This document shows, one piece after another, positions 17,501 through 26,674 of a DNA stretch of 29,365 nucleotides. Origin of the DNA: a virus; the IMG/VR virus record IMGVR_UViG_3300025872_000225, positions 1 to 29,365 of that record; one strand, given 5' to 3'. Positions within the stretch are counted from its first letter, which is position 1, and each line of letters starts with the position of its first letter. Both the position numbers and the translations under genes were made by a program. The notes under the pieces were generated by a model. The model had not been told where the DNA came from. It worked only from the letters and a program-made list of their open reading frames with translations, and did not search any database.

Positions 17501-20214
17501 AAGCCGCCTATAGTAGGTTGACTAGGAGCAGAAAAATATTGAACCGCTTGGCCATTTGCTAATGGGCCGGGAGTAATTGTAATAAAATCGTCAGCTGAAC
17601 TTACGTTTGAAGTATTTCCAGCAAAAACAATAAGGTTTGCATAACCAGTTCCATTAGCAACCATTGTGACTGAGATGATTTTACCTGTACTATCATTAGA
17701 AAAAGTAGCGTTTGCACCAGAGCCAGAACCACTAAATACTAATATATTATTTGCAGTGGAGTTATAACCAATTCCACCATTTTCTATATCAACTCGTAAT
17801 ACTTTAGTAGAATCATAACCACTTCCTGTAGCCGTAACAATTATATTTTTTATCCTGTATGAAGGAGCACTGTTACTTATAGTCGCAGAACTGACTATTT
17901 TGCTATCAAATCTTCTTACAAATCCTCCGGTAGAGTTTGATACAAAATAATTAAGATTTGTATTTCCGATATTGAATCCAAAATTATTTCCAGCATTCAC
18001 ATTTGCAAAATTTAAAGACCCGTCTACATTTGTAGCTATATTCGCTACAGCATTTCCGTTAACACTAGACGGACTAACTATCGTCATTATGTCTGAATTT
18101 GAATATAAACTTATATCTCCATTAGCGTTTTTAATTACACTAATAACTTTAGCGCCGTTTGAATAGCCGCCAGATGCATTTGCAATCTTAACACTTAATC
18201 CGTTTGCTTGAAGTACGGGTGTTATGACGGCCGATACTGTTGGAGAACCATAGGGTGTAACAGTTGGTGCTGAAGTGTAACCAATTCCTCTATTCGTAAG
18301 AGATATGCTAACAATGTTGCCAGTAGCATTGTTGACGAATGTTGCAACTGCGCCTGTTCCACCACCACCTGTAAACGCTATTTGGTTGTTTACAGTGGAG
18401 TTATACCCCCGACCAGCATTAACAATTGTTAAATAAGCAATTTCATTACTAGCAAACCCCTTACCGCTATTGGTAATGGTGATGTTTGATATTCCACCAG
18501 TTGCATTAGTAGACAATATAGCTATAGCATTAACGATAGCTGACGTACTAGATATTTGAATAATATCATTATTATTATAAGATAATCCGTTTGCGGATGC
18601 GCTTAATCCAGTAATAATTTTAGAATTAAAGTGTCTTACGTTTCCGCCTGTAGCATTTGCAGATGTTATCACCGCGGAAGATGTATCGCTTATTCCATAT
18701 CCTGCAGAAGATAATGGAAGGCTTGATAGATAGCCAGTAGAATTAGAAACTACAGTCGCTGTAGCGTTTATCACCACATTAGATACTGTTACTATATCTG
18801 TATTTGAAAACGTAATATTTCCCGAAGAAACTACTTGAATAGCAGTCAAGGTGCCGATACTAAAAATGTTTTTGCTACTGGAATCTACACCTACAGTGCC
18901 ATTAATTTTATTTAATTTTGCTTGTATTAGTTCTTCACCATCAGAAAAACCAACACCAGACAAAGAGTCATACGTCAATTTTACATCGTTGAATTTTGGA
19001 TCTTTTAATAATCCTACTGTTCTAAAATCATTGTCTGTTGATATTTCACCATTTTCACTATTAGAAAACTTAACGCTTATTCCCATGTTAGTTGCAAATA
19101 ATTCAGATTCTGCATCGTAACCATGGCCCCCTTTAGGTGAATAAATGACTCTCAGTTCTGCTTGATTAATTGAATTAGATAACTTAGCAACTGGATTAGC
19201 GTAAGCATTTGCTGTTGCAAGAAAATAATCTTTTCCTTTATTTAAAATTTCAATCTTATAAATGGTATTTGCAGCTGTAGCATTGATTAAAGCTCTTGCT
19301 TCTGCGTTTATAGTTTGGCGGCCATCACCTGTAATAATTACTTCAGGAGAAATTTCAAAATTGCTTGTTGTTGGAGTCACTAAAAATGGTTCATCTATAG
19401 TAACAACATAATATCCTGAAACTTGATCGTATGATACTATTTTTCTATATTGGCCAATTCCATCTCCAGACACAATCTTCAAGATACAACCTTCATAGAA
19501 ATCAGTGTTAGATGCTGCGTTTGCAGAAGTAATCCTGTACTGAATTGCCGAACCATTGTATCTTACATCTGAAGCAGTGAATGATCCTTCTAAGTGATTA
19601 TTATAATCTTTTCCACCAGACACAATCTTTATTACGTCTATCTCACCGCTTATTGCATTTGCTGATACGTTTGCATCTGGAATGACGGGTATATAATCTA
19701 TTGTTGAAAATTTATTGAAAGTAGTCTGATCTATTTGATACATGTATTTCCAGATGTATCCATCAGCCGTTTCATAATAAACATCGTCAGCAGACGTTGC
19801 ACTAAATATTGGTTGGCTCGTTGATGCTATTCCTTCTTTATTATATAAACATTTAAAGACGTAATAAGTACCACCTTCTTTTGAAACTACAAAGAAAGCT
19901 TTGTCTTTTAAATTTTTATCTAGACTATCATACATATCATAGACAGTGCCAGTTGTCCAATCATACCTAGATACTAATGGCTTAACATCATTTGAAGTGA
20001 CTTTTTTGGCAAGAATCATTTCATCATAGACACGAGTTGTCAACGACTCGATGTCAGTATTGGGTGTATCGATAGTGTTGTCACCCAAAAGATATTGAGT
20101 AGGCTTTCCTGCAAAAACGTAATATATTGTATTTGCTGGTTCAGTAATTGACTCTATAAATTGGCGAATATGGTGAAGCTTAAATTCTGGTGTTACTATT
20201 TTATTACTAGCCAT
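14539..20214 (-). CDS. 8: Giant baseplate wedge protein gp8 with large internal insertion
   Basis: An 1891-residue protein; T4 gp8 is 334. Residues about 1-190 match the gp8 N-terminal half: NTIYYVFAGKPTQ, VSRYDWTTGTVYD, YYVFKCLYN, and ADGYIWKYMYQI followed by DYIPV. The last 30 residues (GSGDIIYIENIEPISRSNTQ to LILEF) match the T4 gp8 C-terminus. Between them lie beta modules with NATGG and GxGY motifs (about 455-1065 and 1340-1560), one copy of the gp7-type shared module (about 869-954), and a propeller-like domain of five repeats (about 1065-1340; FKPDGTRFFIIG and IQQYDLSTAWDV). The frame is open throughout, so this is one intact gene. It follows gp7 by 12 bases with AAAGAGAA as ribosome-binding site. 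gp8 joins wedge proteins in the baseplate; the insertion probably projects outward. Confidence 0.85.
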   Translation of the reverse strand: MASNKIVTPEFKLHHIRQFIESITEPANTIYYVFAGKPTQYLLGDNTIDTPNTDIESLTTRVYDEMILAKKVTSNDVKPLVSRYDWTTGTVYDMYDSLDKNLKDKAFFVVSKEGGTYYVFKCLYNKEGIASTSQPIFSATSADDVYYETADGYIWKYMYQIDQTTFNKFSTIDYIPVIPDANVSANAISGEIDVIKIVSGGKDYNNHLEGSFTASDVRYNGSAIQYRITSANAASNTDFYEGCILKIVSGDGIGQYRKIVSYDQVSGYYVVTIDEPFLVTPTTSNFEISPEVIITGDGRQTINAEARALINATAANTIYKIEILNKGKDYFLATANAYANPVAKLSNSINQAELRVIYSPKGGHGYDAESELFATNMGISVKFSNSENGEISTDNDFRTVGLLKDPKFNDVKLTYDSLSGVGFSDGEELIQAKLNKINGTVGVDSSSKNIFSIGTLTAIQVVSSGNITFSNTDIVTVSNVVINATATVVSNSTGYLSSLPLSSAGYGISDTSSAVITSANATGGNVRHFNSKIITGLSASANGLSYNNNDIIQISSTSAIVNAIAILSTNATGGISNITITNSGKGFASNEIAYLTIVNAGRGYNSTVNNQIAFTGGGGTGAVATFVNNATGNIVSISLTNRGIGYTSAPTVTPYGSPTVSAVITPVLQANGLSVKIANASGGYSNGAKVISVIKNANGDISLYSNSDIMTIVSPSSVNGNAVANIATNVDGSLNFANVNAGNNFGFNIGNTNLNYFVSNSTGGFVRRFDSKIVSSATISNSAPSYRIKNIIVTATGSGYDSTKVLRVDIENGGIGYNSTANNILVFSGSGSGANATFSNDSTGKIISVTMVANGTGYANLIVFAGNTSNVSSADDFITITPGPLANGQAVQYFSAPSQPTIGGLTNNQVYYIVGANSTGIKLANTLNGAAINITATTQDTSQYLRSVTTISINAQANGIGANLIPVLANSLVITSSDGGYGATAFFVNTAGGLLNFAVLANSGFGYTQEPTVSILDTAGSSGAFRVELEGVAENFANNDQIIFYGGTANGTANVIANGQISNIFNMYYTGRSRFLQTQEPIPTGIFFKPDGTRFFIIGSGVAGRKIQQYDLSTAWDVTTSTHAGNTATGALFHTNPNDLYITANGTSIYVPTANTTGAANGILQFSLSQAWNVQTMSYVANVTTFARETAPTGLWFKPDGTRAYLVGTTADRIQQYDLSTPWSISTATYNANVNPNISGGPANPAYQSVSLNSSGDVIYIVESGRSILYSFNLTEAWNVQSIVTSSYANLNFERVETGPTAVYLNHSLGKLWMTGSVSSDAILEYQATPAYTTNLTDSGKGFTTANLKILVANSSGGNTRYLNGVIIQDIVVANSVYDGFAVNTDVVYVTNGNINAIGNAITNATGGMTGVTLNVSGYGFVNTSSLNMYVVNSTGGDVRYFNTNVVSSIGISDGGTGYSNTDYILISSPGGSAARANLETTVTGTIVSTQLTNRGRGIIPWYVSEIEIISGGSGYSNADTIDFCGGGGTGANAILLTNSTGGIVRAFVLNGGENYECAPGVEVANSIGGTANGTNANLVAKVAKTTTLRVYNANGNPSIGQFADLTLNVKASPTLVANLIYAPTIGNTTEIVTLSTPASIEIQVADSSNLFFTTTQSSNLNLILSDNRTTFDSSISAGDKIYVETTSESQILTVDEVSNSTWLSVTEFPSFTNTAAAISVAKINAKGNIKERGADYVQVTNATGLFVTSNDIIGISSRASANVLQVSYNDMVKTGTNVDQLFTYFVSSGSPQNFQEDEIVRSGINNSAIAYIHSANSTAFKVVRATGLFYAGNTVVGEDSGTTVVLDSGSTYKYEGDFVRGSGDIIYIENIEPISRSNTQSETIKLILEF

Positions 20215-20226
20215 TTCGTTCTCTTT

Positions 20227-23200
20227 TTAGATCGTGTTATGTATTCCATGGCCAACTTCATTTGGCAATGGACTTACTAAATTAATAATGTTTCCATCTG
20301 AACCAGACAGTTTGAATCCGGTACTATTAGCAAATCTTATCGTATATGTCTCATTATTAGATAAATTAGTCATTACTGTATTTCCTGTATCTACGCTATA
20401 AACAACTAATTCGTTATTAGCATAAGCATGATTCAACCGTATAAAGTTTTCAATGACATCAACATTACTAGTAGGATTAAAAGTAGTTCTTATTTCTATT
20501 TTTTTAGATACATTAATTGTAGCTTCATTTTTACTTTCAATCTCTATTGCTGGGAACATCCTAGTTCCAGCAACATGCAATACCTTTTTCAGCATGTTTG
20601 AATAACGTTCAAACGGAACTCTGCTGATTATTTGGTAAGAATAGTCTTGATAAAAATCACTATCGTGTAAGTATTTATCTCTACTTAGAAAACCTTTTGT
20701 ATTTTGGTAAAAACCACTGCCAATACCTTGTTTAATATTAGAGCCTTTGGCTAATCCTATAGTTGCATCTGGATCATCTTCATTTTGAAAAGACATTACG
20801 TCAGCTGTTTCATAAGCAAAACCAGAATCTAACACCTTTAGAGTTTTAACTACACCGTTAGCAGTTATTACGTTTGCTTCTACGACGCTGTTCAATCCAG
20901 AAAAAGTTTCATCATTTTGAGAATTTATAAGTCTAGTAACATATTGAGAAGTTTCTCCCTTTAAGTAAACTTCAGCATTTGGATCGGGTTCATTGATAAA
21001 AGTCAATCGTTTTACTTTAATCGTATTAGTATCTACAATCTCTTGCAATAACCCAAATTTTTCATAATTTCCATTTTCAATATATTGAATAGAAAGAGAA
21101 GGGGTTGCTGTTAAAACAATTTTAGATCCATTTTCTGTTAAACTTAAAGCAAATGCTGATGAATTTGCTTCTACTACATAGTAACTAAAATTATTAGCTA
21201 ATCCACCAATAACGCTGCTTCCCGTATTCGTACTGTAAACAACTGGTTGATTATTTATGTATGGATGATCATGCATAAATATGAATGATGATGCTACGTT
21301 TGCTGATGAGCCATCAAACGCTTTTCTATTAGAAATTAAGATGTTTTCGTTTTTCGTCATTCTTGAAGTGTCGCCATCGATGACCATTATTTGATCATAT
21401 TTTCTACTCCCAGCGACTACTGGTTCAATGATTGTCACGAAAGGATCTAACGTATAATCTACTCCTGGGTTTACCGTCGATAATGCACTAATAGTTCCCA
21501 TAGTAAACAACTCTTTAGTTAGAATTGTGTCTATAGAATAGTTAGTCAAATTGCCAGAAGGTTTACCTGGAAACCCATATGAATTAGAACCTGATAAAGC
21601 ACTGTTGGAGCTACCATTTAAGACTATGCTGAGATATGGCGCACCATAAATATTATACCCTCCCATAAAATCGGTGTTCAACGTAATAGTCTCTTCATCA
21701 TCAAGACTAGAGATGCGCAAATCGGCCAAAGAACCTTCTCCAGCTATGTCTATAGACGCATCAGTATATGCTGCAAATGAATGCCCATTTTCATTTAGTC
21801 CAGGAGATATTGGAATAGTAATTCCATTAGCATAGGCTATTGTTATACCTGATGTGTTTGCGACTCCAACGTAGTACGTTATATTGTTGCTTAGCAGATC
21901 TATTTTTGTTTTTCCGCTTCCAACCCTATACACCAGTATTTGACCATTTGTAAATGGATGATTGTTTAATGTAATGAAGTGGTTGGTAGCGTTTACATCA
22001 TTGCTAGCATTAAAAGATACGAGGTTTGAGCCGACACTGTATACGTATAGTTTATTATCGTAATCAAATGGAGAACCAAGTGTAGAATTACCAGAAAAAT
22101 TGTTACCTGATGATACTATTGCAGTAAAGGAATGACCGTTTTCTGTTACACCCTTTGATAAAGAAATCACTTCACCTGATGGGCTGTTTGATAGCTGTAC
22201 TCCTCTTGTATTTGCTAATCTTGCATAATATACTGATCCAGACACTAAACCAGTTAGAGGTGTGTTTCCTGTATTAGAGCTATACCTAATAGCTTGAGCG
22301 TTAATAAATCCACTATTTGGAATATTAATAAAATCTAAATCAATATCAACATCTGTATTAGCATTAAAATACACAGGGTTTGCTGTATTGACTATTTTAA
22401 CGATTGGTGATTCTATATAACCACTTCCACCATTTAAAATATTAATACCAGAAACGCTGCTATTTGCATAAGTAACTACTAAACCAACTGCTCCTGATCC
22501 AGTCTCAGATTCAAATGTAACTAGTTCACCATTTGAATATCCTTGGCCAATATTATCAATGCTTACTGAAATTACAGAAGTTTCTGATGGATTATAGATT
22601 CCAATTGTCGTGGAATAGAATGAAAGATTAGAATTAGACCCAGAAGCTCTGCCAAATATTCTCTGAGAAGATACGAAAGTTCCAGCAGTATTAGTAACAT
22701 AGATTAAATTTTTTCCACCTTCTTGTCTAATTAGGTCTACGGTAGCAGTAACCCATTCTCCTATAGATGAATTTTGTTGATAGATTTGTTCACCTTTAAT
22801 TGGTAAAAGACCTCCTTCAACATCGTCTATTATTAGAGTGTTGTTACTAGAGACACCCATTATATTTGCAGTAGATGTCTTATCCGTCTTTAATGTAAGG
22901 TTAGCAGAAGACGTATTTGAACTATTGTAAAGAGTATTGTTAATTGGAGGAAGATTACCAGACAATATAGACAAATACATATTGCCTGTACCGGTAGATG
23001 AATTAGATGAAATTTCAATTATCTTTGATATGCTAGTAACATTACTGCTTTCATACGAAAATATTAAATCGTTCGCAGATAATGTTCCTACAAGTGTATT
23101 GAACTCTACATATGCTTTTGGCTGAACTAACGTACTAAACAGTTTAAAGGGAGTGTTAGCGCTGCCAGTAGACGCTATAACATTATTAACTAGTAATGAT

Positions 23201-24075
23201 TTTTCTGAGATTATGATTTTTGGTGATGTGGTGTATCCCCACCCACCATCTAATAGAGTGAATTCTACTTGACCAGTAGAATTGGCAGTAGAAGTAACTA
23301 ATGCTTTGCCATTAAACCCGGTATTTGAAATCAAATTTACTATATCACCAACTACATAATCAGAAGCTCCAGCTATGACTTGAAGTTGACTGAGAGATCC
23401 AATTAATTTTGGAGCCTGTCTTGGGTCTATAGTACCAGAATGTACTATAGTTTCTCCAAATTCAAAATTACCACGTACATTAGTTATAAAAAAAACATGA
23501 ATATCTTTTGATATTTTAACTTCATTTCCTTCAGCATCAACCTGATTATTGATTTTTTTCTTAATAGCGTAGTTTTCTATGAAAGCTGTTGCGCCACTTC
23601 TTATACCTGTAACTTGTTTTCCTTCAAATTCTGTATTGAATCGTGTATTAGTAACTTCTAAATACTCAGGTATTTTCCATGTATTATCAGACAGTTTAAA
23701 TACATCATCACCTGGATAATAGACTTTAGCTGGCTGAGCATAAACTAGTTTAAAGAATAAATCTACTGATCTTTCTGTTCCTTTAGAACGATAAAAATCT
23801 AATGCATTTTTTGCTAATAATCTTTTATTCGTAGCTACATCGAATTGTATATTTTTTAATGTTTCTTCTTTAAAATATACAATGAAATCTTCAACGGTTT
23901 GATCTATGTCTCTATATTCGAGTAATCTACGTGAATGATACAATACGTTGTTAGATTGCTCGAGCCATTCATAATAAGATTTTATTAATGTTATGAATTG
24001 AGGGCCTTCTTCTCTATAGAAAGCAGGAAATTGCGATTCTACTAAAGGAGATATAAAAGAAGTTATGTCTTTCAC
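20227..24075 (-). CDS. 7: Baseplate wedge protein gp7 (GTG start)
   Basis: A 1282-residue protein (T4 gp7 is 1032). The N-terminus (KDITSFISPLVESQFPAFYR, EEGPQFITLIKSYYEWLEQS, KNALDFYRSKGTERSVDLFF) is the conserved gp7 start of marine T4-like phages. The first codon is GTG at 24075-24073; no ATG is available between it and the gp6 stop, and the conserved sequence begins at once, so the GTG is convincing. GAGAG lies about 9 bases upstream. Residues after about 200 are beta-rich. Four copies of an 80-residue module (about 569-654, 691-772, 922-999 and 1201-1282) share NGQ..VY, NN..YYV..AN and ENGHSF motifs; the last forms the C-terminus. gp7 clamps the gp6 and gp53/gp25 parts of the wedge. Confidence 0.85.
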   Translation of the reverse strand: MKDITSFISPLVESQFPAFYREEGPQFITLIKSYYEWLEQSNNVLYHSRRLLEYRDIDQTVEDFIVYFKEETLKNIQFDVATNKRLLAKNALDFYRSKGTERSVDLFFKLVYAQPAKVYYPGDDVFKLSDNTWKIPEYLEVTNTRFNTEFEGKQVTGIRSGATAFIENYAIKKKINNQVDAEGNEVKISKDIHVFFITNVRGNFEFGETIVHSGTIDPRQAPKLIGSLSQLQVIAGASDYVVGDIVNLISNTGFNGKALVTSTANSTGQVEFTLLDGGWGYTTSPKIIISEKSLLVNNVIASTGSANTPFKLFSTLVQPKAYVEFNTLVGTLSANDLIFSYESSNVTSISKIIEISSNSSTGTGNMYLSILSGNLPPINNTLYNSSNTSSANLTLKTDKTSTANIMGVSSNNTLIIDDVEGGLLPIKGEQIYQQNSSIGEWVTATVDLIRQEGGKNLIYVTNTAGTFVSSQRIFGRASGSNSNLSFYSTTIGIYNPSETSVISVSIDNIGQGYSNGELVTFESETGSGAVGLVVTYANSSVSGINILNGGSGYIESPIVKIVNTANPVYFNANTDVDIDLDFINIPNSGFINAQAIRYSSNTGNTPLTGLVSGSVYYARLANTRGVQLSNSPSGEVISLSKGVTENGHSFTAIVSSGNNFSGNSTLGSPFDYDNKLYVYSVGSNLVSFNASNDVNATNHFITLNNHPFTNGQILVYRVGSGKTKIDLLSNNITYYVGVANTSGITIAYANGITIPISPGLNENGHSFAAYTDASIDIAGEGSLADLRISSLDDEETITLNTDFMGGYNIYGAPYLSIVLNGSSNSALSGSNSYGFPGKPSGNLTNYSIDTILTKELFTMGTISALSTVNPGVDYTLDPFVTIIEPVVAGSRKYDQIMVIDGDTSRMTKNENILISNRKAFDGSSANVASSFIFMHDHPYINNQPVVYSTNTGSSVIGGLANNFSYYVVEANSSAFALSLTENGSKIVLTATPSLSIQYIENGNYEKFGLLQEIVDTNTIKVKRLTFINEPDPNAEVYLKGETSQYVTRLINSQNDETFSGLNSVVEANVITANGVVKTLKVLDSGFAYETADVMSFQNEDDPDATIGLAKGSNIKQGIGSGFYQNTKGFLSRDKYLHDSDFYQDYSYQIISRVPFERYSNMLKKVLHVAGTRMFPAIEIESKNEATINVSKKIEIRTTFNPTSNVDVIENFIRLNHAYANNELVVYSVDTGNTVMTNLSNNETYTIRFANSTGFKLSGSDGNIINLVSPLPNEVGHGIHNTI

Positions 24076-24081
24076 TTGAAA

Positions 24082-25920
24082 TTACTCTCTTTCAGGAACA
24101 ACAGTTATTCTAATGTCTTGATCTCTAATAGATAGAATCGTTCTTAATTCTGATAAAATATCTTTAGACTTTGTTCTAGCATATATTTTTACGAATTCTC
24201 CGGTGAAAGAATCAATTTTTAATTTGTTTATTATGATTCTTCCACTTTCATAATCTACACTTCCTATGTCAGAAACTTCAGTGTGTTCAACACCAGAATC
24301 TGCTTTAAGTTTCAACGTTCCTAAACCATCATCTTCTAAAATTACTACTTTCCCATTTGATAAAAAAGGAGAAGAACTAACCGCGCTTAGATAATTCGCT
24401 GGGTGCGTTTTCTGCAAGTCTGCAAAATCATCTTCTAAAGCTTGTTGAAAGTCTATACTATAATTTGTTTCTATGCCCAATTGCGGAGTTAACGTTCTTA
24501 TAGCTCTAACTATAGTGTCATTACTGATGATACTTCTATCTGTGCTATCAATAGAAGTTACTAAATTGCTATACCTAAACTTAACATTAAAGTCATCAAT
24601 GTTATCTGTATTGAACGTTCTTATAGTGTTAAGCACTAAATCTTTGATTGATTCTTCACTTAAAGCAGTCAAGTTGATGTTATATCTAACAATAGTTTCA
24701 ACATCTAAATACATAAAATCTGGGTCAATAAAGATCGGATCTATAGATAAAGAAGCTCTAGGTTTTATAAAATTATAATATTGTTCTTTTCTAATATCAG
24801 GAACTCCATCTACATTGTTTAAATCTACAGCAATATAAACTTTACCAAATTGCGGTGGATCTAGTTCTTCACCACCAAAAACAGATACTGCATTAATTTC
24901 TGGAAAATTAATTTTTAAGAGATTTTCATAATCTTCAGCAGTTACTGCTCTTTCTTGAGTAGTAAAGTATCTAGGAGCATTGAATTTGATCGATTCTAAA
25001 GATTCATTTACAGATCCTTGAGAAGCAGCATATAGCGTATTAACCGATACATTTGAAAACGTTCCTATGGCACCGTCTGCACGAAATACTGAACACCCAT
25101 TGGGCAATTCTCCCTTTGTTGCTCGATACTCACACACAATGACTGCGTTATCCGCAGGCTTTCTACCAATTACTCCATCTCCGAAAAGTATCTCGTACTT
25201 TTCTCCCTCACACCCTTGAACGAAATAAATGTTTGAATTAGCTCCTTTTCCAAACAATGATGTAGCTCTAAGATAGGTATATACATCTGCACCATTGTTT
25301 TCGAGAACTATAACACTTAATGAATCTGTATCTATCGTAGGATTAGACATTATAAATCTTTGAATAGGATTAGAATAATTTACGTTAAACGTATCAGTTA
25401 CATATTGTCCTTCATAAATCGTTATTTCGCCTGTGGTGTAATCGTAGCGTGTGCTAGAAGAACTAACAGGTGTGCTCTTTAAAGACGTCGTTAAGATCGT
25501 TTTGTCAGTAGAAAAAGTGAATGTATTGGATCCAACCCTAGAAGTAAATGTTGTTCCTTTAGGAATTGTTATAAACGTAACTGGAGCAGTATCTTCATTA
25601 GAAGTAACGGTAGAGATTGTAATTTCTACATTTGCGCGAGATGACTTAAATGATCTAGGAACATAATTTAATTCTTTAGCCCTTGATATTACACTTTCTC
25701 TAAGTTGAGCGCTATCTAAAAACATCTCATTTCCTATCATGTTTAAGTAGAATGCATTCAAATATGTATTATATGATAGTACATCGAGCAACACGTTCAT
25801 GTTGCTACCTTCAAAATCATAGTCTTTAAATGAAGATTGTGCTTTAAGATAATCTTTAAAATTATCTTTTAAAGTATTGAAATCTAAATTTACTAAATTT
25901 ATGTTAGTTGTGTTGGCCAT
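24082..25920 (-). CDS. 6: Baseplate wedge protein gp6 (baseplate J-like)
   Basis: A 612-residue protein; T4 gp6 is 660. The N-terminus carries the gp6/gpJ signature: FNTLKDNFKDYLKAQSSFKD, YDFEGSNMNVLLDVLSYNTY, NMIGNEMFLDSAQLRESVIS and RAKELNYVPRS. The middle has GEKYEILFGDGVIGRKP, FTTQERAVTAEDYENLLKIN and FPEINAVSVFGGEELDPPQF, typical of baseplate J-like proteins. In the virion, gp6 dimers form the inner ring that joins wedges around the hub. The ATG overlaps the gp25 stop by one base. Confidence 0.93.
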   Translation of the reverse strand: MANTTNINLVNLDFNTLKDNFKDYLKAQSSFKDYDFEGSNMNVLLDVLSYNTYLNAFYLNMIGNEMFLDSAQLRESVISRAKELNYVPRSFKSSRANVEITISTVTSNEDTAPVTFITIPKGTTFTSRVGSNTFTFSTDKTILTTSLKSTPVSSSSTRYDYTTGEITIYEGQYVTDTFNVNYSNPIQRFIMSNPTIDTDSLSVIVLENNGADVYTYLRATSLFGKGANSNIYFVQGCEGEKYEILFGDGVIGRKPADNAVIVCEYRATKGELPNGCSVFRADGAIGTFSNVSVNTLYAASQGSVNESLESIKFNAPRYFTTQERAVTAEDYENLLKINFPEINAVSVFGGEELDPPQFGKVYIAVDLNNVDGVPDIRKEQYYNFIKPRASLSIDPIFIDPDFMYLDVETIVRYNINLTALSEESIKDLVLNTIRTFNTDNIDDFNVKFRYSNLVTSIDSTDRSIISNDTIVRAIRTLTPQLGIETNYSIDFQQALEDDFADLQKTHPANYLSAVSSSPFLSNGKVVILEDDGLGTLKLKADSGVEHTEVSDIGSVDYESGRIIINKLKIDSFTGEFVKIYARTKSKDILSELRTILSIRDQDIRITVVPERE

Positions 25921-26351
25921 TATCTTACTCTGTAAAGAGGTATATTGATAGTAGTTACATCTTCAATAGACGTTATATAGAAAGAAACAGTTATCATATA
26001 TGCATTGTTGTCTGGATACGCGCTTGCAACTACGTCTATTAATTTAGCTCTAGGCTCATAGTTTTCTATAGTCTCTCTTACTTGACTTGCTATACCAACT
26101 TCTGTTTGAGGACTCATAGGCTCAAATAGAAGCTTTTGAATATTAGAACCTATATCTGGTTGAAATAGTCTTTCATATTTATTTGTGAATAATAAATTTT
26201 TTATTGAACTTATAACTGCTTCTTCGTTTTTATTTGTGATAACTTGTCCATTATCTGGATGAACATTTAAATTAGTTAAGAAATCAGAATAAAGATTATC
26301 TTGCTTAGGTCTTTGAGCAGTGTATCTATCCGCTACTTTTGGTAGTGCCAT
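25920..26351 (-). CDS. 25: Baseplate wedge protein gp25 (GPW/gp25 family)
   Basis: A 143-residue protein (T4 gp25 is 132). It shows the family core: NEEAVISSIKNLLFTNKYER, LFQPDIGSNIQKLLFEP, and the conserved EPR motif at residues 99-101 in NYEPRAKL. gp25 sits at the inner wedge and initiates sheath attachment. The 29-base gap upstream is the widest in the window and overlaps a late-promoter-like sequence; the gp6 gene follows with a one-base overlap. Confidence 0.93.
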   Translation of the reverse strand: MALPKVADRYTAQRPKQDNLYSDFLTNLNVHPDNGQVITNKNEEAVISSIKNLLFTNKYERLFQPDIGSNIQKLLFEPMSPQTEVGIASQVRETIENYEPRAKLIDVVASAYPDNNAYMITVSFYITSIEDVTTINIPLYRVR

Positions 26352-26377
26352 ATGATTTTACTTATGTTTATTATGTC

Positions 26378-26385
26378 TATTTATC
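26378..26385 (-). promoter_or_regulatory. Candidate T4-type late promoter GATAAATA upstream of gp25
   Basis: The minus-strand sequence GATAAATA overlaps the PAAR gene stop codon (GGA TAA) and matches the NATAAATA late motif described for T4-like phages (T4 consensus TATAAATA). It lies 26 bases before the gp25 start, which would give a short leader. The octamer is not rare in AT-rich DNA; its place in the only sizeable gap is what favours it. Confidence 0.45.
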
Positions 26386-26674
26386 CGCCTACAAACACAT
26401 TACCACTTCCACTCGAAGAAGCAGGAGCACAGTGTGCTCCTCCTAATGGAGGGCATAAAGAATCAGGAGCAGCAGAATTTCCTACTATAACTACCATTTT
26501 TCCATTTACAAAAACTTGATTGCAGGCTGCGCTTAGCGCTCCTGCGCCATGGCTGTTTGGATCTGCATCAACTGAAACTAATAGTTTATTTGCAAAAACA
26601 GTTCCTTGACCGCTTACAATTGTCGATGCGCCACATGTCCTTGAATCACTGTGTCTATGAATTGGAATAGCCAT
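26381..26674 (-). CDS. PAAR-type spike tip protein (gp5.4-like)
   Basis: A 97-residue protein with PAAR-family character: small, rich in Gly, Ala, Ser and Val. His/Cys candidates for metal binding are H6, H8, C14, H42, C51, C74, H81 and C82. The start PIHRHSDSRTCGA and the later GNVFVGG are typical of PAAR proteins. PAAR proteins bind one zinc ion and cap the beta-helical spike with a sharp cone. It begins with a one-base overlap on the spike gene stop, as expected for a co-made tip. Confidence 0.85.
   Translation of the reverse strand: MAIPIHRHSDSRTCGASTIVSGQGTVFANKLLVSVDADPNSHGAGALSAACNQVFVNGKMVVIVGNSAAPDSLCPPLGGAHCAPASSSGSGNVFVGG

Noticed and set aside
20672-20679. GATAAATA inside gp7 (similar octamers at 21252 and 26176)
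   Set aside because: They match the late motif but lie deep within coding sequence, far from any gene start, and fit random expectation in AT-rich DNA.
23427-23450. 9-bp inverted repeat CTATAGTAC/GTACTATAG with 6-base loop inside gp7
   Set aside because: A perfect 9-bp repeat with a short loop is about as frequent as chance predicts in 29 kb; it lies mid-gene with no U-run or boundary to give it meaning.
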